The position numbers were made by a program, and so were the translations under genes. Of a stretch of 64,000 nt of DNA, positions 27,188 through 35,839 are shown in pieces; the stretch's first letter is position 1, and every line of letters begins with the position of its first letter. The notes below the pieces were generated by a model, which worked only from the letters and a program-made list of their open reading frames with translations, was not told the origin of the DNA and searched no databases. This DNA is from CAYUQT01 sp964596165 (GTDB taxonomy: Bacteria > Planctomycetota > Phycisphaerae > UBA1845 > JAFGLZ01), in NCBI GenBank assembly GCA_964596165.1, contig CAZQTW010000024.1, forward strand, positions 13,603 through 77,602, in the 5' to 3' direction.

Positions 27188-27757
27188 ATGAACACGCCGC
27201 AAGGCAGGCCAGTCTCCGCGAACCACGGCGGCTTCCGTCGAACGGGACGTCCTCGTGGGATGACGCTGGTCGAAATGGCGGTGACGGTTCTCTTGCTGGG
27301 CATCGCGTTGTTTCTTCTGGCGGGCTTGGCTCGAACCACGCGTCAGAAGGCCAAGAAGCAACTGGCGATTCGCGCCCTGGTTGCTCTGGACGATGCCCTC
27401 TCGGCGTACGAGCAGCGGTATGGAAAGCCGCCGGCGGGCCGGCCCGACGGTTCGGCCGAAAAGGTGATTGCAGCCCTTTTTGCGTACGGACCCAGCAGCG
27501 CCAAGCTCGAACTCTTGCCGCCCGTTCTGCACCGAGGGCAGGGACCCACACGCTCGCTTGTCGATCCCTGGGCAACGCCGTTTCGGTACGTGACATCCGC
27601 CCATGCCCTTCCGGCAATGCGAGCGCGGGTGGCGGGAAATGCCGGACGGCCCATTTTCGATTCCGCCGGTCCGGACCGTAGGTTCGCCTCCGGCGACGGC
27701 GGCGAGGAAGACGACCTCTTCGGCGAAGAGTGCCTCCTCCAACCGGGGCCGATGTGA
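27188..27757 (+). CDS. GspG-like pseudopilin
   Basis: 189 residues. A 24-residue basic leader ends in RPRG before MTLVEMAVTVLLLGIALFLL, a prepilin-peptidase site with conserved Glu5. The C-terminal part (DPWATPFRYV, DSAGPDRRFASGDGGEEDD) follows the GspG pattern of a calcium-site loop and a solvent-exposed product ending. GspG is the major pseudopilin of type II secretion. It stands alone here, divergent from the DUF4091 hydrolase gene; dedicated pairing with a secreted hydrolase is possible but unproven. Confidence 0.78.
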   Translation: MNTPQGRPVSANHGGFRRTGRPRGMTLVEMAVTVLLLGIALFLLAGLARTTRQKAKKQLAIRALVALDDALSAYEQRYGKPPAGRPDGSAEKVIAALFAYGPSSAKLELLPPVLHRGQGPTRSLVDPWATPFRYVTSAHALPAMRARVAGNAGRPIFDSAGPDRRFASGDGGEEDDLFGEECLLQPGPM

Positions 27758-27978
27758 CGCAACGGTCTCCGACCCGGCGGACAAGCGACGTGCGTCCGTG
27801 ACGTACGGGGACGGTGGATGGGGTTGTCCGACCGCCCGGCCGAGACTTTCTGATTCCGTGCCGAGATTCGACGGTTCGATTTGGACCTTGCAGGGGCGCC
27901 CCGAGTCGCATAGAATCCAGGTTCAAAGGTGTCGAGCCGAGCGCTCGAAACCCGTCGGTGGCGAGGGAGCTTTCAGTC

Positions 27979-28608
27979 ATGATCGCACAAGCCTCGGCCC
28001 TTGACGCCAACGTACTGGTGCTCAACAAGCACTACATGGCCTTGCGAATCACCAGCGCGCGTCGAGCGTTTTCGCTGCTGTTCCGCGAGATCGCCGAGGT
28101 TGTCCACATCGAGGACGGACGCTACGTCAGCTACAACTTCGAGAGTTGGCGCGAACTGAGCGAGTTCCAGCGGCAATTCGAACCCGAGCGTTTCGACTGG
28201 GTAAAGTCCATTCGGTTCAGCATCGCCGTACCGCGGATTATCCGTCTGCTCATCTACGACCGCCTTCCCCGGGCCGAGGTAAAGCTCAATCGGCGGAATA
28301 TTTACGCCCGCGATCAGAACCGGTGTCAGTACTGCGGCAAAAAGCACTCCACCAATGAACTGTCCATCGACCACATCTTGCCTCGGAGCCGTGGCGGCCA
28401 AACATCATGGGAAAACGTGGTCTGCTGTTGCCTCAAATGCAATATCCGAAAGGGAGGGCGCACGCCGGCGGAGGCCCACATGAAGTTGATCGCCAAGCCG
28501 GTCCAGCCGCGACGGTCGCCGGTGGTCAGCTTCAAGCTCTCCGACAGCAAGTACGCGAGCTGGAAGCAATTCCTAGACCATGCCTACTGGTCGGTGGAGT
28601 TGAAGTAG
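27979..28608 (+). CDS. HNH endonuclease family protein
   Basis: 209 residues from ATG 27979; the frame continues upstream to 27814 but lacks protein-like features. The N-terminal half (ALDANVLVLNKHYMALRITS) is the typical domain of this HNH subfamily. The C-terminal half has NRCQYCGKKH, LSIDHILPRSRGG, NVVCCCLKCN and RKGGRTPAEA: the ββα-metal HNH core with two CxxC zinc-knuckle pairs. Such stand-alone HNH proteins are conserved in Planctomycetota and actinobacteria; DNA cleavage is likely but the role is unknown. No partner methylase or phage gene is adjacent. Confidence 0.85.
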   Translation: MIAQASALDANVLVLNKHYMALRITSARRAFSLLFREIAEVVHIEDGRYVSYNFESWRELSEFQRQFEPERFDWVKSIRFSIAVPRIIRLLIYDRLPRAEVKLNRRNIYARDQNRCQYCGKKHSTNELSIDHILPRSRGGQTSWENVVCCCLKCNIRKGGRTPAEAHMKLIAKPVQPRRSPVVSFKLSDSKYASWKQFLDHAYWSVELK

Positions 28609-28652
28609 CCTCCAAACTCGGGACCGCCGCGCCGGTCGAGTGTTTGCGTCAA

Positions 28653-29441
28653 TCAATCGATTTCGAGATACTCCATGGCATGTCTTCGGGCGCCCATCAG
28701 ACGGGCCAACTCGCGCCGGTCGAGATCGCGGCGAGTCATTCGCGCGATGGCATCGGTCAGCAGCTTGTCGGTGACGTGGTCGCGCCACCACGTTGCCATC
28801 GCTTTCGCTTGCGCGTCGGTCACTCCTTCCTCGGGCTTGGACGGCAGGTCGATGGGACGACCGATCGATTCGGACATCACCCGCATCCATCGGGTCATCC
28901 ACGTCGCGGCGAATGCCCGGCGCGCGGGATCGCGTCCCGTCAAATACTCGAGAAGGGCATGGTCGGCGGATCGATCGCCAAGCTCCAGACGGCCAATGAC
29001 CGCGCCCGGCGCGAATTCGGAATTCGGATCGTCGCCGAGTTGACGGAGCCAGGGCAACGCCTGCTTGCCACCCAGTCGAGCCGCGTAGATCACCATCGTG
29101 GGTCTTGAGTGCTCGGGGCAGCGCAAGGCCTCTGCTCGCACCGGTTCATAGTATTCCTTAGCGTTCATCTTCTGGAGCGCCGCCGCCCCGGCCTCACGAA
29201 CCTCCGGGTTCGGATCGTTCCGCAGGGCCTGACCCGCCAGCGCGGCAGCCTTCGCTGTGCGCAGCGAGCCCAATCGCCACAGGGCCTTTTGTCGCTCCTG
29301 GGGGTTGGGATGGGTCACGCGGCGACTGAGAATGCGAAACTCGCGGGCGTCCGACCACATCCAAGACACCACCCCGACCGCGCACACGGCCAGGAATCCC
29401 GCCGAGGCAGCGACCATTCCAATCAGCTTTCCACGAGTCAA
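28653..29441 (-). CDS. membrane-anchored HEAT-repeat protein
   Basis: 262 residues from a TTG start at 29441, chosen because GGAGAG lies 3 bases upstream and the membrane helix (LIGMVAASAGFLAVCAVGVV) follows directly. A longer frame to 29555 gives an arginine-rich, non-protein-like extension. After the helix come HEAT repeats at ~45-200 (HPNPQERQKALWRLGSLR, DPNPEVREAGAAALQKM, DDPNSEFAPGAVIGRLEL). Likely a protein-interaction scaffold. It stands alone, converging on the HNH gene. Confidence 0.7.
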   Translation of the reverse strand: MTRGKLIGMVAASAGFLAVCAVGVVSWMWSDAREFRILSRRVTHPNPQERQKALWRLGSLRTAKAAALAGQALRNDPNPEVREAGAAALQKMNAKEYYEPVRAEALRCPEHSRPTMVIYAARLGGKQALPWLRQLGDDPNSEFAPGAVIGRLELGDRSADHALLEYLTGRDPARRAFAATWMTRWMRVMSESIGRPIDLPSKPEEGVTDAQAKAMATWWRDHVTDKLLTDAIARMTRRDLDRRELARLMGARRHAMEYLEID

Positions 29442-29630
29442 GGGATCTCTCCGCAGGCTGCAAGCATTATAGCGGCACTCGTACCTTGGGGCACCCCATC
29501 GGGGGGGGCAGCGGCGCCTTGGAGGGGCACGCCGGACGACACGCGGTCTGAACAAGGTGATCCACTCCGGGCCGGAGGACGCCGAAGCGGTGTTTGGGTT
29601 CGGAGCCGTCTCGCGTAGAATTGTGCAGCC

Positions 29631-31190
29631 ATGGTTGAGCCTTCGGTTGACAACCTCGATTCCGGCAGCAGCGCCTTCAAGTCAGATATATCACCTTCCG
29701 GCTCGTCTTTCGTGAGCGCGAACGAATCGGTGCAGTCCACGTCCAAGCGGTTGTCCCTGTCGGCGTGCGTCGGCATCGTACTCGTATTGGGTCTGTCCGT
29801 GGTCTTCTGGAATCTTCGTCAATGGCCATTGGCGAACTGGGATGAGGCCTGGTACGCAAAGATCGCGCTAGACATGGCTCGCGAGGGGAGATGGCTCTCT
29901 TACGACATGGACGGCGACATGGGCGGCGTGGCACTGAAACCGCCACTGTGTTACTGGGCGATGGTTGTTGCGTTCAAGTGCCTTGGACCCACGGTCTTGG
30001 CCGTACGCTTGTTCTCCGCAACCTGCTATGTTCTGTTGGTGGTCAGTGTCACGGTCTTCTGCCACCGCAACCTGAGCTCGGCCGTTGCACTTCTGGCCGC
30101 CTTCTTTCTGCTGGCCGATCGACAGCTTCTCTTCAACCACTGTGCCCGATCGGGAGACATGGACGCTCCACTCATGCTCAGTCTGACGCTGGTCATGTTC
30201 GGCATATGGCGGATTCGAACGCGGACAGAGGTCCTATGGGGGTTGCCCGCATGGGCGTGTGCGCCGCTCATCAAGGGACTGGCCGCTCTTCAGATCGTGC
30301 CGGCCGCTCTTGCATGGTTCTGTCTGACGCGTCGGTGGCGGCTCGTCCCTTGGTGGCTGTTCGTCGTGATGGTCGGGTTGGTGCCCTTGACGGTCTTCAT
30401 GGTCTTGCGGGAATCCCGGCAACCGGGAGTGGTTCAACGATTTCTATTCGACGACTCATGGCAGCGCCTGACATCGGAATTTGACGCACCGAGTGGAACC
30501 TCGCTCCTCTATCTCCGAAGAGGCCTCCGCGCTTCCTGGCCCGCGCTGATCGGTTTGGCTCTGGCGGTGCTGCTCGCGGGGAAACGCCTTCGACTAAGCA
30601 GTCAACTCGCCGAACCGGCGGATTCGTGGGATATGTTGACATTCTTGCTGCTGTGGTGTTTGGTTCCCGTAGCGATGTTCTCCGCCGCGCAGACGAAGCA
30701 CACGTGGTACATCTACCCTTCGTTTGCTCCCGGCTACATCCTTGTCGCGTGGCTGACCGTCGCGGGTCTATCCGCGCTCGAGCCTCGCCGGCGGAAGCTG
30801 TCCGCTTTGGCGATTTCGGTCCTTCTCGCGGCCGGCATGGGCGTGCCGACGCTTTGGAAGACCTTCCGCGTTTCCTCGCATGCTCGCCAACGAAACCACG
30901 AGCTCGACCGGCTGATCACCACCATCAGAAGCACGAGCGGAAAAGAGCCCCTGATCGTCTATCGGCCGGAGCCCCGAATACGGTTCTTGTTGACCCGCGA
31001 ACGGATTCGGTACTCGCCGGCCAATAGTGAGGCGGACATCATCACTCTGGTTCAACAGAAGCTTCCGCAGACCCTTCTGCTGTACGACTGGTTGCAGCGG
31101 CCGAGGATCCAGTCGATCCTTTCGGGAAGGGCAAGAACCCCGCTGGCGGAACTGCCTGTGCTGGAATTGGATCTTACACGTGTGGAGTAG
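29631..31190 (+). CDS. ArnT-like (GT39-family) membrane glycosyltransferase
   Basis: 519 residues with about 11 hydrophobic helices. The first periplasmic loop contains NWDEAWYAKIALDMAREG and GVALKPPLCYWAMV, the Asp-Glu and Lys-Pro-Pro motifs of the PMT/ArnT family that use polyprenyl-phosphate sugars. The C-terminal ~110 residues form a soluble domain. Likely adds a sugar to a lipid or protein on the outer face of the inner membrane. A weak -10 (TAGAAT) sits at 29616-29621, giving a short leader. A neighbouring WecA/MraY-like gene at 33-34 kb could supply lipid-linked sugars. Confidence 0.85.
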   Translation: MVEPSVDNLDSGSSAFKSDISPSGSSFVSANESVQSTSKRLSLSACVGIVLVLGLSVVFWNLRQWPLANWDEAWYAKIALDMAREGRWLSYDMDGDMGGVALKPPLCYWAMVVAFKCLGPTVLAVRLFSATCYVLLVVSVTVFCHRNLSSAVALLAAFFLLADRQLLFNHCARSGDMDAPLMLSLTLVMFGIWRIRTRTEVLWGLPAWACAPLIKGLAALQIVPAALAWFCLTRRWRLVPWWLFVVMVGLVPLTVFMVLRESRQPGVVQRFLFDDSWQRLTSEFDAPSGTSLLYLRRGLRASWPALIGLALAVLLAGKRLRLSSQLAEPADSWDMLTFLLLWCLVPVAMFSAAQTKHTWYIYPSFAPGYILVAWLTVAGLSALEPRRRKLSALAISVLLAAGMGVPTLWKTFRVSSHARQRNHELDRLITTIRSTSGKEPLIVYRPEPRIRFLLTRERIRYSPANSEADIITLVQQKLPQTLLLYDWLQRPRIQSILSGRARTPLAELPVLELDLTRVE

Positions 31191-31262
31191 ACTCGCGAAC
31201 GTCGCACGGAAGTTTCGCTTCCGCCGGCAGGTTGTTCCACAGTCGGAGTATTTGTAAAGTAG

Positions 31263-32249
31263 ATGGTGTACCTGGGATTCCGTGTTGGGTGGGTAAGACC
31301 GAAGATGGCGACACTTCCGAAGACGAAGCGCATGAGGCTTCTCGATGCGATCGGCAATACGCCGATGGTGGAATTACAGAGCGTTTGGAGTACGTCCGCC
31401 ACCGGCGTGCGCATTCTGTGTAAGCTCGAGGGCAACAATCCGGGGGGATCGGTGAAAGACCGGCCGGCGTTGTACATGATTGAGCATGCCGAGGCATCCG
31501 GTGAGCTGACCCATGAGAAGATCATTCTCGAGCCGACCTCCGGCAATACGGGGATCGGCTTGGCCATGGTGGCCGCCGCCAAGGGATACCGCGTTCGCCT
31601 GTGCATGCCGGCCTGCGTGAGTCAGGAACGGCGAGCGATACTCACCGCCTTCGGCGCCGAGGTCGATATTACGCCGGCCTGCGCGAAGACCGACGGGGCG
31701 ATCCATCGCGCCATCCACATTCATGAGGCCGAGCCCGACTTGTATTACTTGCTCAATCAATTCGACAATCCGGCCAACCCGCTGAGCCACTATGAAACGA
31801 CGGCGCCCGAGATTCTGCGGGATACGGAGGGAGACCTGACGGCCTTCGTTGCGGGGCTGGGCACGAGCGGCACGCTGATGGGCTGTGGCCGTCGATTCCG
31901 CGAGGGCGGAAACGAAATCAAGGTCGTGGCCGTGGAACCGACGACCGGCCATACGATCCAAGGGCTGAAGAATCTGACCGAGTCGATGGTCCCGGGCATC
32001 TTCGATCGATCGCTGATTGATGAGGTCCTGACGTGCCGAGATGAAGATGCCTTCGAAACGATGAGCGACCTGATGCACCGGGAGGGCATCTTCTGCGGAC
32101 TCAGCAGCGGCGCGGCCGTGTGGGGGGCGATGCGGGTCGCCCGCGACTTGCCGAGGGGCTCCACGGTGGCGTGTATCCTTCCCGACCGGGGCGACCGTTA
32201 CTTGTCAACGGAGGCCTTTCGATCGTTCTGTGCGGAGTGTCCGCCATAG
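31263..32249 (+). CDS. cysteine synthase-family PLP enzyme (CysM/CysK-like)
   Basis: 328 residues. RLLDAIGNTPMVEL, then EGNNPGGSVKDRPALYMIE supplies the PLP-binding lysine. TSGNTGIGLAMVAA is the substrate/PLP loop, VAGLGTSGTLMGCGR binds the phosphate, and FCGLSSGAAVWGAM lies near the end. Members make cysteine from O-acetyl- or O-phosphoserine, but close relatives make cystathionine or other products. The start is uncertain: ATG at 31263, 31305 or 31335; the first has an untypically long N terminus. Single-gene unit. Confidence 0.85.
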   Translation: MVYLGFRVGWVRPKMATLPKTKRMRLLDAIGNTPMVELQSVWSTSATGVRILCKLEGNNPGGSVKDRPALYMIEHAEASGELTHEKIILEPTSGNTGIGLAMVAAAKGYRVRLCMPACVSQERRAILTAFGAEVDITPACAKTDGAIHRAIHIHEAEPDLYYLLNQFDNPANPLSHYETTAPEILRDTEGDLTAFVAGLGTSGTLMGCGRRFREGGNEIKVVAVEPTTGHTIQGLKNLTESMVPGIFDRSLIDEVLTCRDEDAFETMSDLMHREGIFCGLSSGAAVWGAMRVARDLPRGSTVACILPDRGDRYLSTEAFRSFCAECPP

Positions 32250-32376
32250 TGCTTTCCAGGACCTTTGACGGACCTCACGAACGCGATCAGAACGCCATGT
32301 TTGTGCACGGGTATCGTCGGGACAGGGAAGGGCCCACGACATACCGTGGAGGAAGGGGGATGGCCTTCGCATCCGG

Positions 32377-33339
32377 TCAGGAGGTAGCCAGGCTTTGTCC
32401 CACGCGATCGCGGAGAAAGCGGTTGACCTGCCGTAGCGTGGGAAGCGGGGCTCGACAACTCAGCGCCGTGCAGCAGATCGCCGCCGTGGCGGAAGCGAAA
32501 CGCATGGCCCGGGGCAGCGACCACCCTCTCAGGGCGGCAAAGGCGATCGCGCCGTGGTAGGCATCGCCCGCTCCCACCGTGTCCACGACGTCCACATTGA
32601 ACGCCGGCTGGCGGTAGATTCGACCTTGGGCGACACCGATGGAGCCGTACTCTCCCAGCGTGACTCCTGCCCAGCGAGGGCCCATCTTTGCCAGTTCCAT
32701 GGCGGCCGCTTCAAAACGGCGGTGTCCAAAGAACGCCTCCACGAACTCCACGGGCGCAAACACGATATCGCTGTTCCGAATCAGACCTTCGGCATTCTTG
32801 TCGAGATAGGTGATGTCCAATGAGGCGATCACGCCGGCTCGCCGGGCGCGGCGCAACGCCGGGACCGCCAACTCCGGGAAAAACCCGTCCAAGTGCAACA
32901 GCCGGCTTCTTTGCAGGACAGACCAGAAGTCGGGTCCCAACTGCCGGGGAGTCAACCGGAGGCGTTGAAGCTTGCGAGCCAGAAGTGTCTTTTGGTCGGT
33001 GCCCGCAACCGAGATGTTCAGGCTGATCTGAGTCCGTCCCCCGCGGGCCAAGCGAACAAATCGAACGTCCACGCCTTCTCGGATCAGGTCGTCGCGAAGA
33101 AACCGTCCGGGATCATCTTGACCGACGCACGTCGCCATGGCGCATCTCATCCCCAGACGTTGCATGGTGATAATGGCATTGGAGCACATCCCGCCGCCCG
33201 CGGGTGTGTATTGGAGGAGATTGCCGCGATCGCCTTCCGGCCAACGCTCGATCACGGCGGCCAGGTCGTAGCAGGTGAGGCCGATGCCTATCGCGTCAAA
33301 CGCCCGTGTGCTGTTCTTCCGTGAGTTGTGCGAAGCCAT
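32377..33339 (-). CDS. PfkB-family carbohydrate kinase
   Basis: 320 residues. The N-terminal signature reads AGGGMCSNAIITMQRLG and the C-terminal active-site signature DTVGAGDAYHGAIAFA contains the catalytic Asp and anion-hole glycines. The ribokinase fold phosphorylates a sugar or nucleoside with ATP; the substrate cannot be read from the sequence. Ribosome site GGAGCG precedes the ATG. The start is 47 bases downstream of the WecA-like gene stop, so the two may be co-transcribed. It is on the same strand as, but far from, the BMC locus. Confidence 0.85.
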   Translation of the reverse strand: MASHNSRKNSTRAFDAIGIGLTCYDLAAVIERWPEGDRGNLLQYTPAGGGMCSNAIITMQRLGMRCAMATCVGQDDPGRFLRDDLIREGVDVRFVRLARGGRTQISLNISVAGTDQKTLLARKLQRLRLTPRQLGPDFWSVLQRSRLLHLDGFFPELAVPALRRARRAGVIASLDITYLDKNAEGLIRNSDIVFAPVEFVEAFFGHRRFEAAAMELAKMGPRWAGVTLGEYGSIGVAQGRIYRQPAFNVDVVDTVGAGDAYHGAIAFAALRGWSLPRAMRFASATAAICCTALSCRAPLPTLRQVNRFLRDRVGQSLATS

Positions 33340-33386
33340 GAGCTCGGTTGGCGCTCCTTCCTCGGTGCGGTGGAAACATCGGCGGC

Positions 33387-34649
33387 TCAGCTTGACGGTG
33401 AGCCTCTTGCGTCATCGGACTCACCATTGTCATCGTGAGCGATCTTCGATTTAGGCAATTGCCGAATGCTGGCGTCGGAGATGCGGTCGACCGGACCAAA
33501 GCGATGAAGCCCGAAACGCGTCGTGAGCAACGCGATGATGCCGACCACGAACAGGATGAGGACGGTTCCATACCTTATGCGGACTGTGGTGAACATCAAT
33601 CCCGTCAAGGCGAACAAGGAGGCGAGTACATACAGGAGGGCGACGGCCTGGCGCACGGACAGCCCCCGCCGAATCAATTGGTGATGTAGATGATCGGCGT
33701 CCGGCGCCATGAGACTCCTTCCGGCGGACACGCGTCTGATGATGGCCAAGGTCGTATCCATGGCGGGCAAACCGAACACCACAATCGCCGCATAGAACCA
33801 TCGCAGGTTGAGCGCGTTCTCGCCAAGAAGAAGAAACAGTGCCGCCAGAACGAAGCCCAGTAACATGCTCCCGGCGTCTCCCATGAAGATGGATGCGGGA
33901 TTGAAGTTGTAGGGCAAGAAACCGAGGATGGCCCCGAGGATGGCCATGCACACGATCATCCGCGTCGGATCGTAGACGCTGTCCAGGCCGACCTGGGCCA
34001 GCCTCAGTACAAGCACGGTGAGCGCGGACACCATGATGACAATCACGCCGGAACACAATCCGTCCAGGCCGTCCAGCAGGTTTACGGAGTTGCACACCCC
34101 GAGGACAACCATGACGCTGAAGGCCGCGGAGGTGGCCGTGGTGAGCTTGGGCGACAAGACGATGCCAAGCGGATGGAGCAGCAAGTGCGAGATCTGAAGT
34201 CCCACGCCGGAAAAGATGAGTGCGTACGCGGCCAACAACTGCCCGCAGATCTTGAATGCCGGGCGGAGATCGGTCAGGTCGTCGATCAGGCCGACGCTTG
34301 CGGCAATCGTCGCCCCGACGACGACACCGAGTATGGGGGCCTTTGATCCGGGTTCCGTGAGAAAGGTCAGGCTGCCCACGACCACGGCCACCAGCCAGCC
34401 CGCCAGGATAGCCAGTCCGCCGAGATACGGTGTAGGTGCCTTATGGACCTTTCGACCCGAAGGACGGTCCACGATGTCCAGTGCAGAGGCGATTCTTGCG
34501 AACACAGGCGTGCAGGCCAGCGAGATCGCCATGGCCACCAGAAACACCCAGAAGTAGTCGCTCAAGACTTGCCCGGCGGTTTTGGGCGACAGCAACGGAC
34601 CGCCGTCCAAGTGAAGGGCCGCCAAGCATAGCGGTAAGTTCATGATCAT
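33387..34649 (-). CDS. WecA/MraY-like polyprenyl-phosphate GlcNAc-1-phosphate transferase
   Basis: 420 residues, ~10 membrane helices. Family motifs are present: DRPSGRKVHKAPTPYLGGLA, GLIDDLTDLRP (catalytic Asp pair), NSVNLLDGLDGLCSG, FMGDAGSMLLG and DADHLHHQLIRRG. It transfers a HexNAc-1-phosphate from UDP-sugar to undecaprenyl phosphate, the first step of O-antigen, teichoic acid or exopolymer assembly. The HLHH motif near residue 340 favours the WecA branch over MraY. Adjacent genes do not form an obvious polysaccharide cluster, although YfhO and ArnT-like proteins are nearby. Confidence 0.88.
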   Translation of the reverse strand: MIMNLPLCLAALHLDGGPLLSPKTAGQVLSDYFWVFLVAMAISLACTPVFARIASALDIVDRPSGRKVHKAPTPYLGGLAILAGWLVAVVVGSLTFLTEPGSKAPILGVVVGATIAASVGLIDDLTDLRPAFKICGQLLAAYALIFSGVGLQISHLLLHPLGIVLSPKLTTATSAAFSVMVVLGVCNSVNLLDGLDGLCSGVIVIMVSALTVLVLRLAQVGLDSVYDPTRMIVCMAILGAILGFLPYNFNPASIFMGDAGSMLLGFVLAALFLLLGENALNLRWFYAAIVVFGLPAMDTTLAIIRRVSAGRSLMAPDADHLHHQLIRRGLSVRQAVALLYVLASLFALTGLMFTTVRIRYGTVLILFVVGIIALLTTRFGLHRFGPVDRISDASIRQLPKSKIAHDDNGESDDARGSPSS

Positions 34650-34780
34650 TAATGGTTTACGCTCGCAAACGCCGAACTATTCATCCGTTCCCAATGTCAC
34701 AGTACGACATTCCATGATGATTGGCAACGACCTCGGGGACGAACGGTCCAGCGATCTCCCGGCCGGGATCGATCCTAATC

Positions 34781-35782
34781 CTACGGCCGACGGGCCACAA
34801 CCAGAGCATCCATGCCCGTGCCTTCTCGAAGCAGCTCGACCTCTGCAAACCCCGATGCCCCCAAGTCCGCGCGGATCTCCGACAGACTATAGGTCCCTCC
34901 CCCTTCCGTGTTCACAAGCATGTTGATCGAGAAGAGGGCCCCACCTACAGGCCGCGTGTGGGCATCGTTCATGACAAAATCCCGAATGACGATTGTCCCG
35001 CCGGGCTCCATGGCCGCGAAGCACTTTGCGTAGAGACTGCGGTTCTGTGATGGGCTGTTTTGGTGAATGATGGCCGAGAGCAACACCAGGTCGTGACCGC
35101 CGGGCAGGGGGTCTTTGTAGAAATCTCCCTCTACCAGATCGACACGATCCAACAGCCCTTCGGACGTCAACCGTTCTCGCGCCATTTCGACAACCATCGG
35201 CAGATCAAAGAGAGTGACTCGGAGGTCGGGTGCCGATCGTAACATCGCGACGGTATATGTTCCGGACGCTCCGCCCACATCCAATGCCCGCCGGAATCGA
35301 TGAAGTCCGAGGGCGGAGACAATCCCTTCAGCCATTCCACGTCCGACGACGTGCATTGCCTGGATGAAGGATCGGTAGTGCTCGTTGCTCTGCTGCATTC
35401 GCTCGAGACCGGTCTCCGGGTTCGAGCGCCCCTTACGAACGATTTCGGCCAGCCGGTCCCAATGGTGAGCGCAGTAGGCCGAATGCCGGATCATGGACAA
35501 CACGCTCGATTCGCCGGTGCTCGACAGCAAGGGGAACAGCTTCGGCGGAACGGCATAGTGTTGATCGGACTTGATGAGCAGTCCCATTGCGGCCAGAGCA
35601 TCCAGGAGCACCTCGGTTCCGCGCGAATCGGAACCCAATGCCCCCGCGATTTCCCGGACCGTTCGCCCGCCGGTTCCGACGGCGTCGAACAGGTTCAGTT
35701 CCGCGGCGGCCAGTAACGGCTGGCTCTCCTGAAACCCACGAGCCTTCTCAAGGATCGATTGGGCGGTCCACGTCCCGTCCAT
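34781..35782 (-). CDS. family 2 O-methyltransferase
   Basis: 333 residues. The N-terminal winged-helix dimerisation domain (AAELNLFDAVGTGGRTVREI, LDALAAMGLL) is typical of plant-caffeate and hydroxyneurosporene-type O-methyltransferases. The SAM-binding core follows, with ALDVGGASGTYTVAML, RVTLFDLPMVVEMA and DLVLLSAIIHQNS. The usual catalytic histidine block may be the HQNSPSQN segment. Substrate unknown; likely a small hydroxylated metabolite. It lies directly upstream-adjacent to ahcY on the same strand, which recycles its by-product S-adenosylhomocysteine. Confidence 0.85.
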   Translation of the reverse strand: MDGTWTAQSILEKARGFQESQPLLAAAELNLFDAVGTGGRTVREIAGALGSDSRGTEVLLDALAAMGLLIKSDQHYAVPPKLFPLLSSTGESSVLSMIRHSAYCAHHWDRLAEIVRKGRSNPETGLERMQQSNEHYRSFIQAMHVVGRGMAEGIVSALGLHRFRRALDVGGASGTYTVAMLRSAPDLRVTLFDLPMVVEMARERLTSEGLLDRVDLVEGDFYKDPLPGGHDLVLLSAIIHQNSPSQNRSLYAKCFAAMEPGGTIVIRDFVMNDAHTRPVGGALFSINMLVNTEGGGTYSLSEIRADLGASGFAEVELLREGTGMDALVVARRP

Positions 35783-35839
35783 GTCCGGCGCTCCCCTGCC
35801 TGCTTGCCCGGCCGAAAGCCGCTGCGCGTGCGATGGGGT

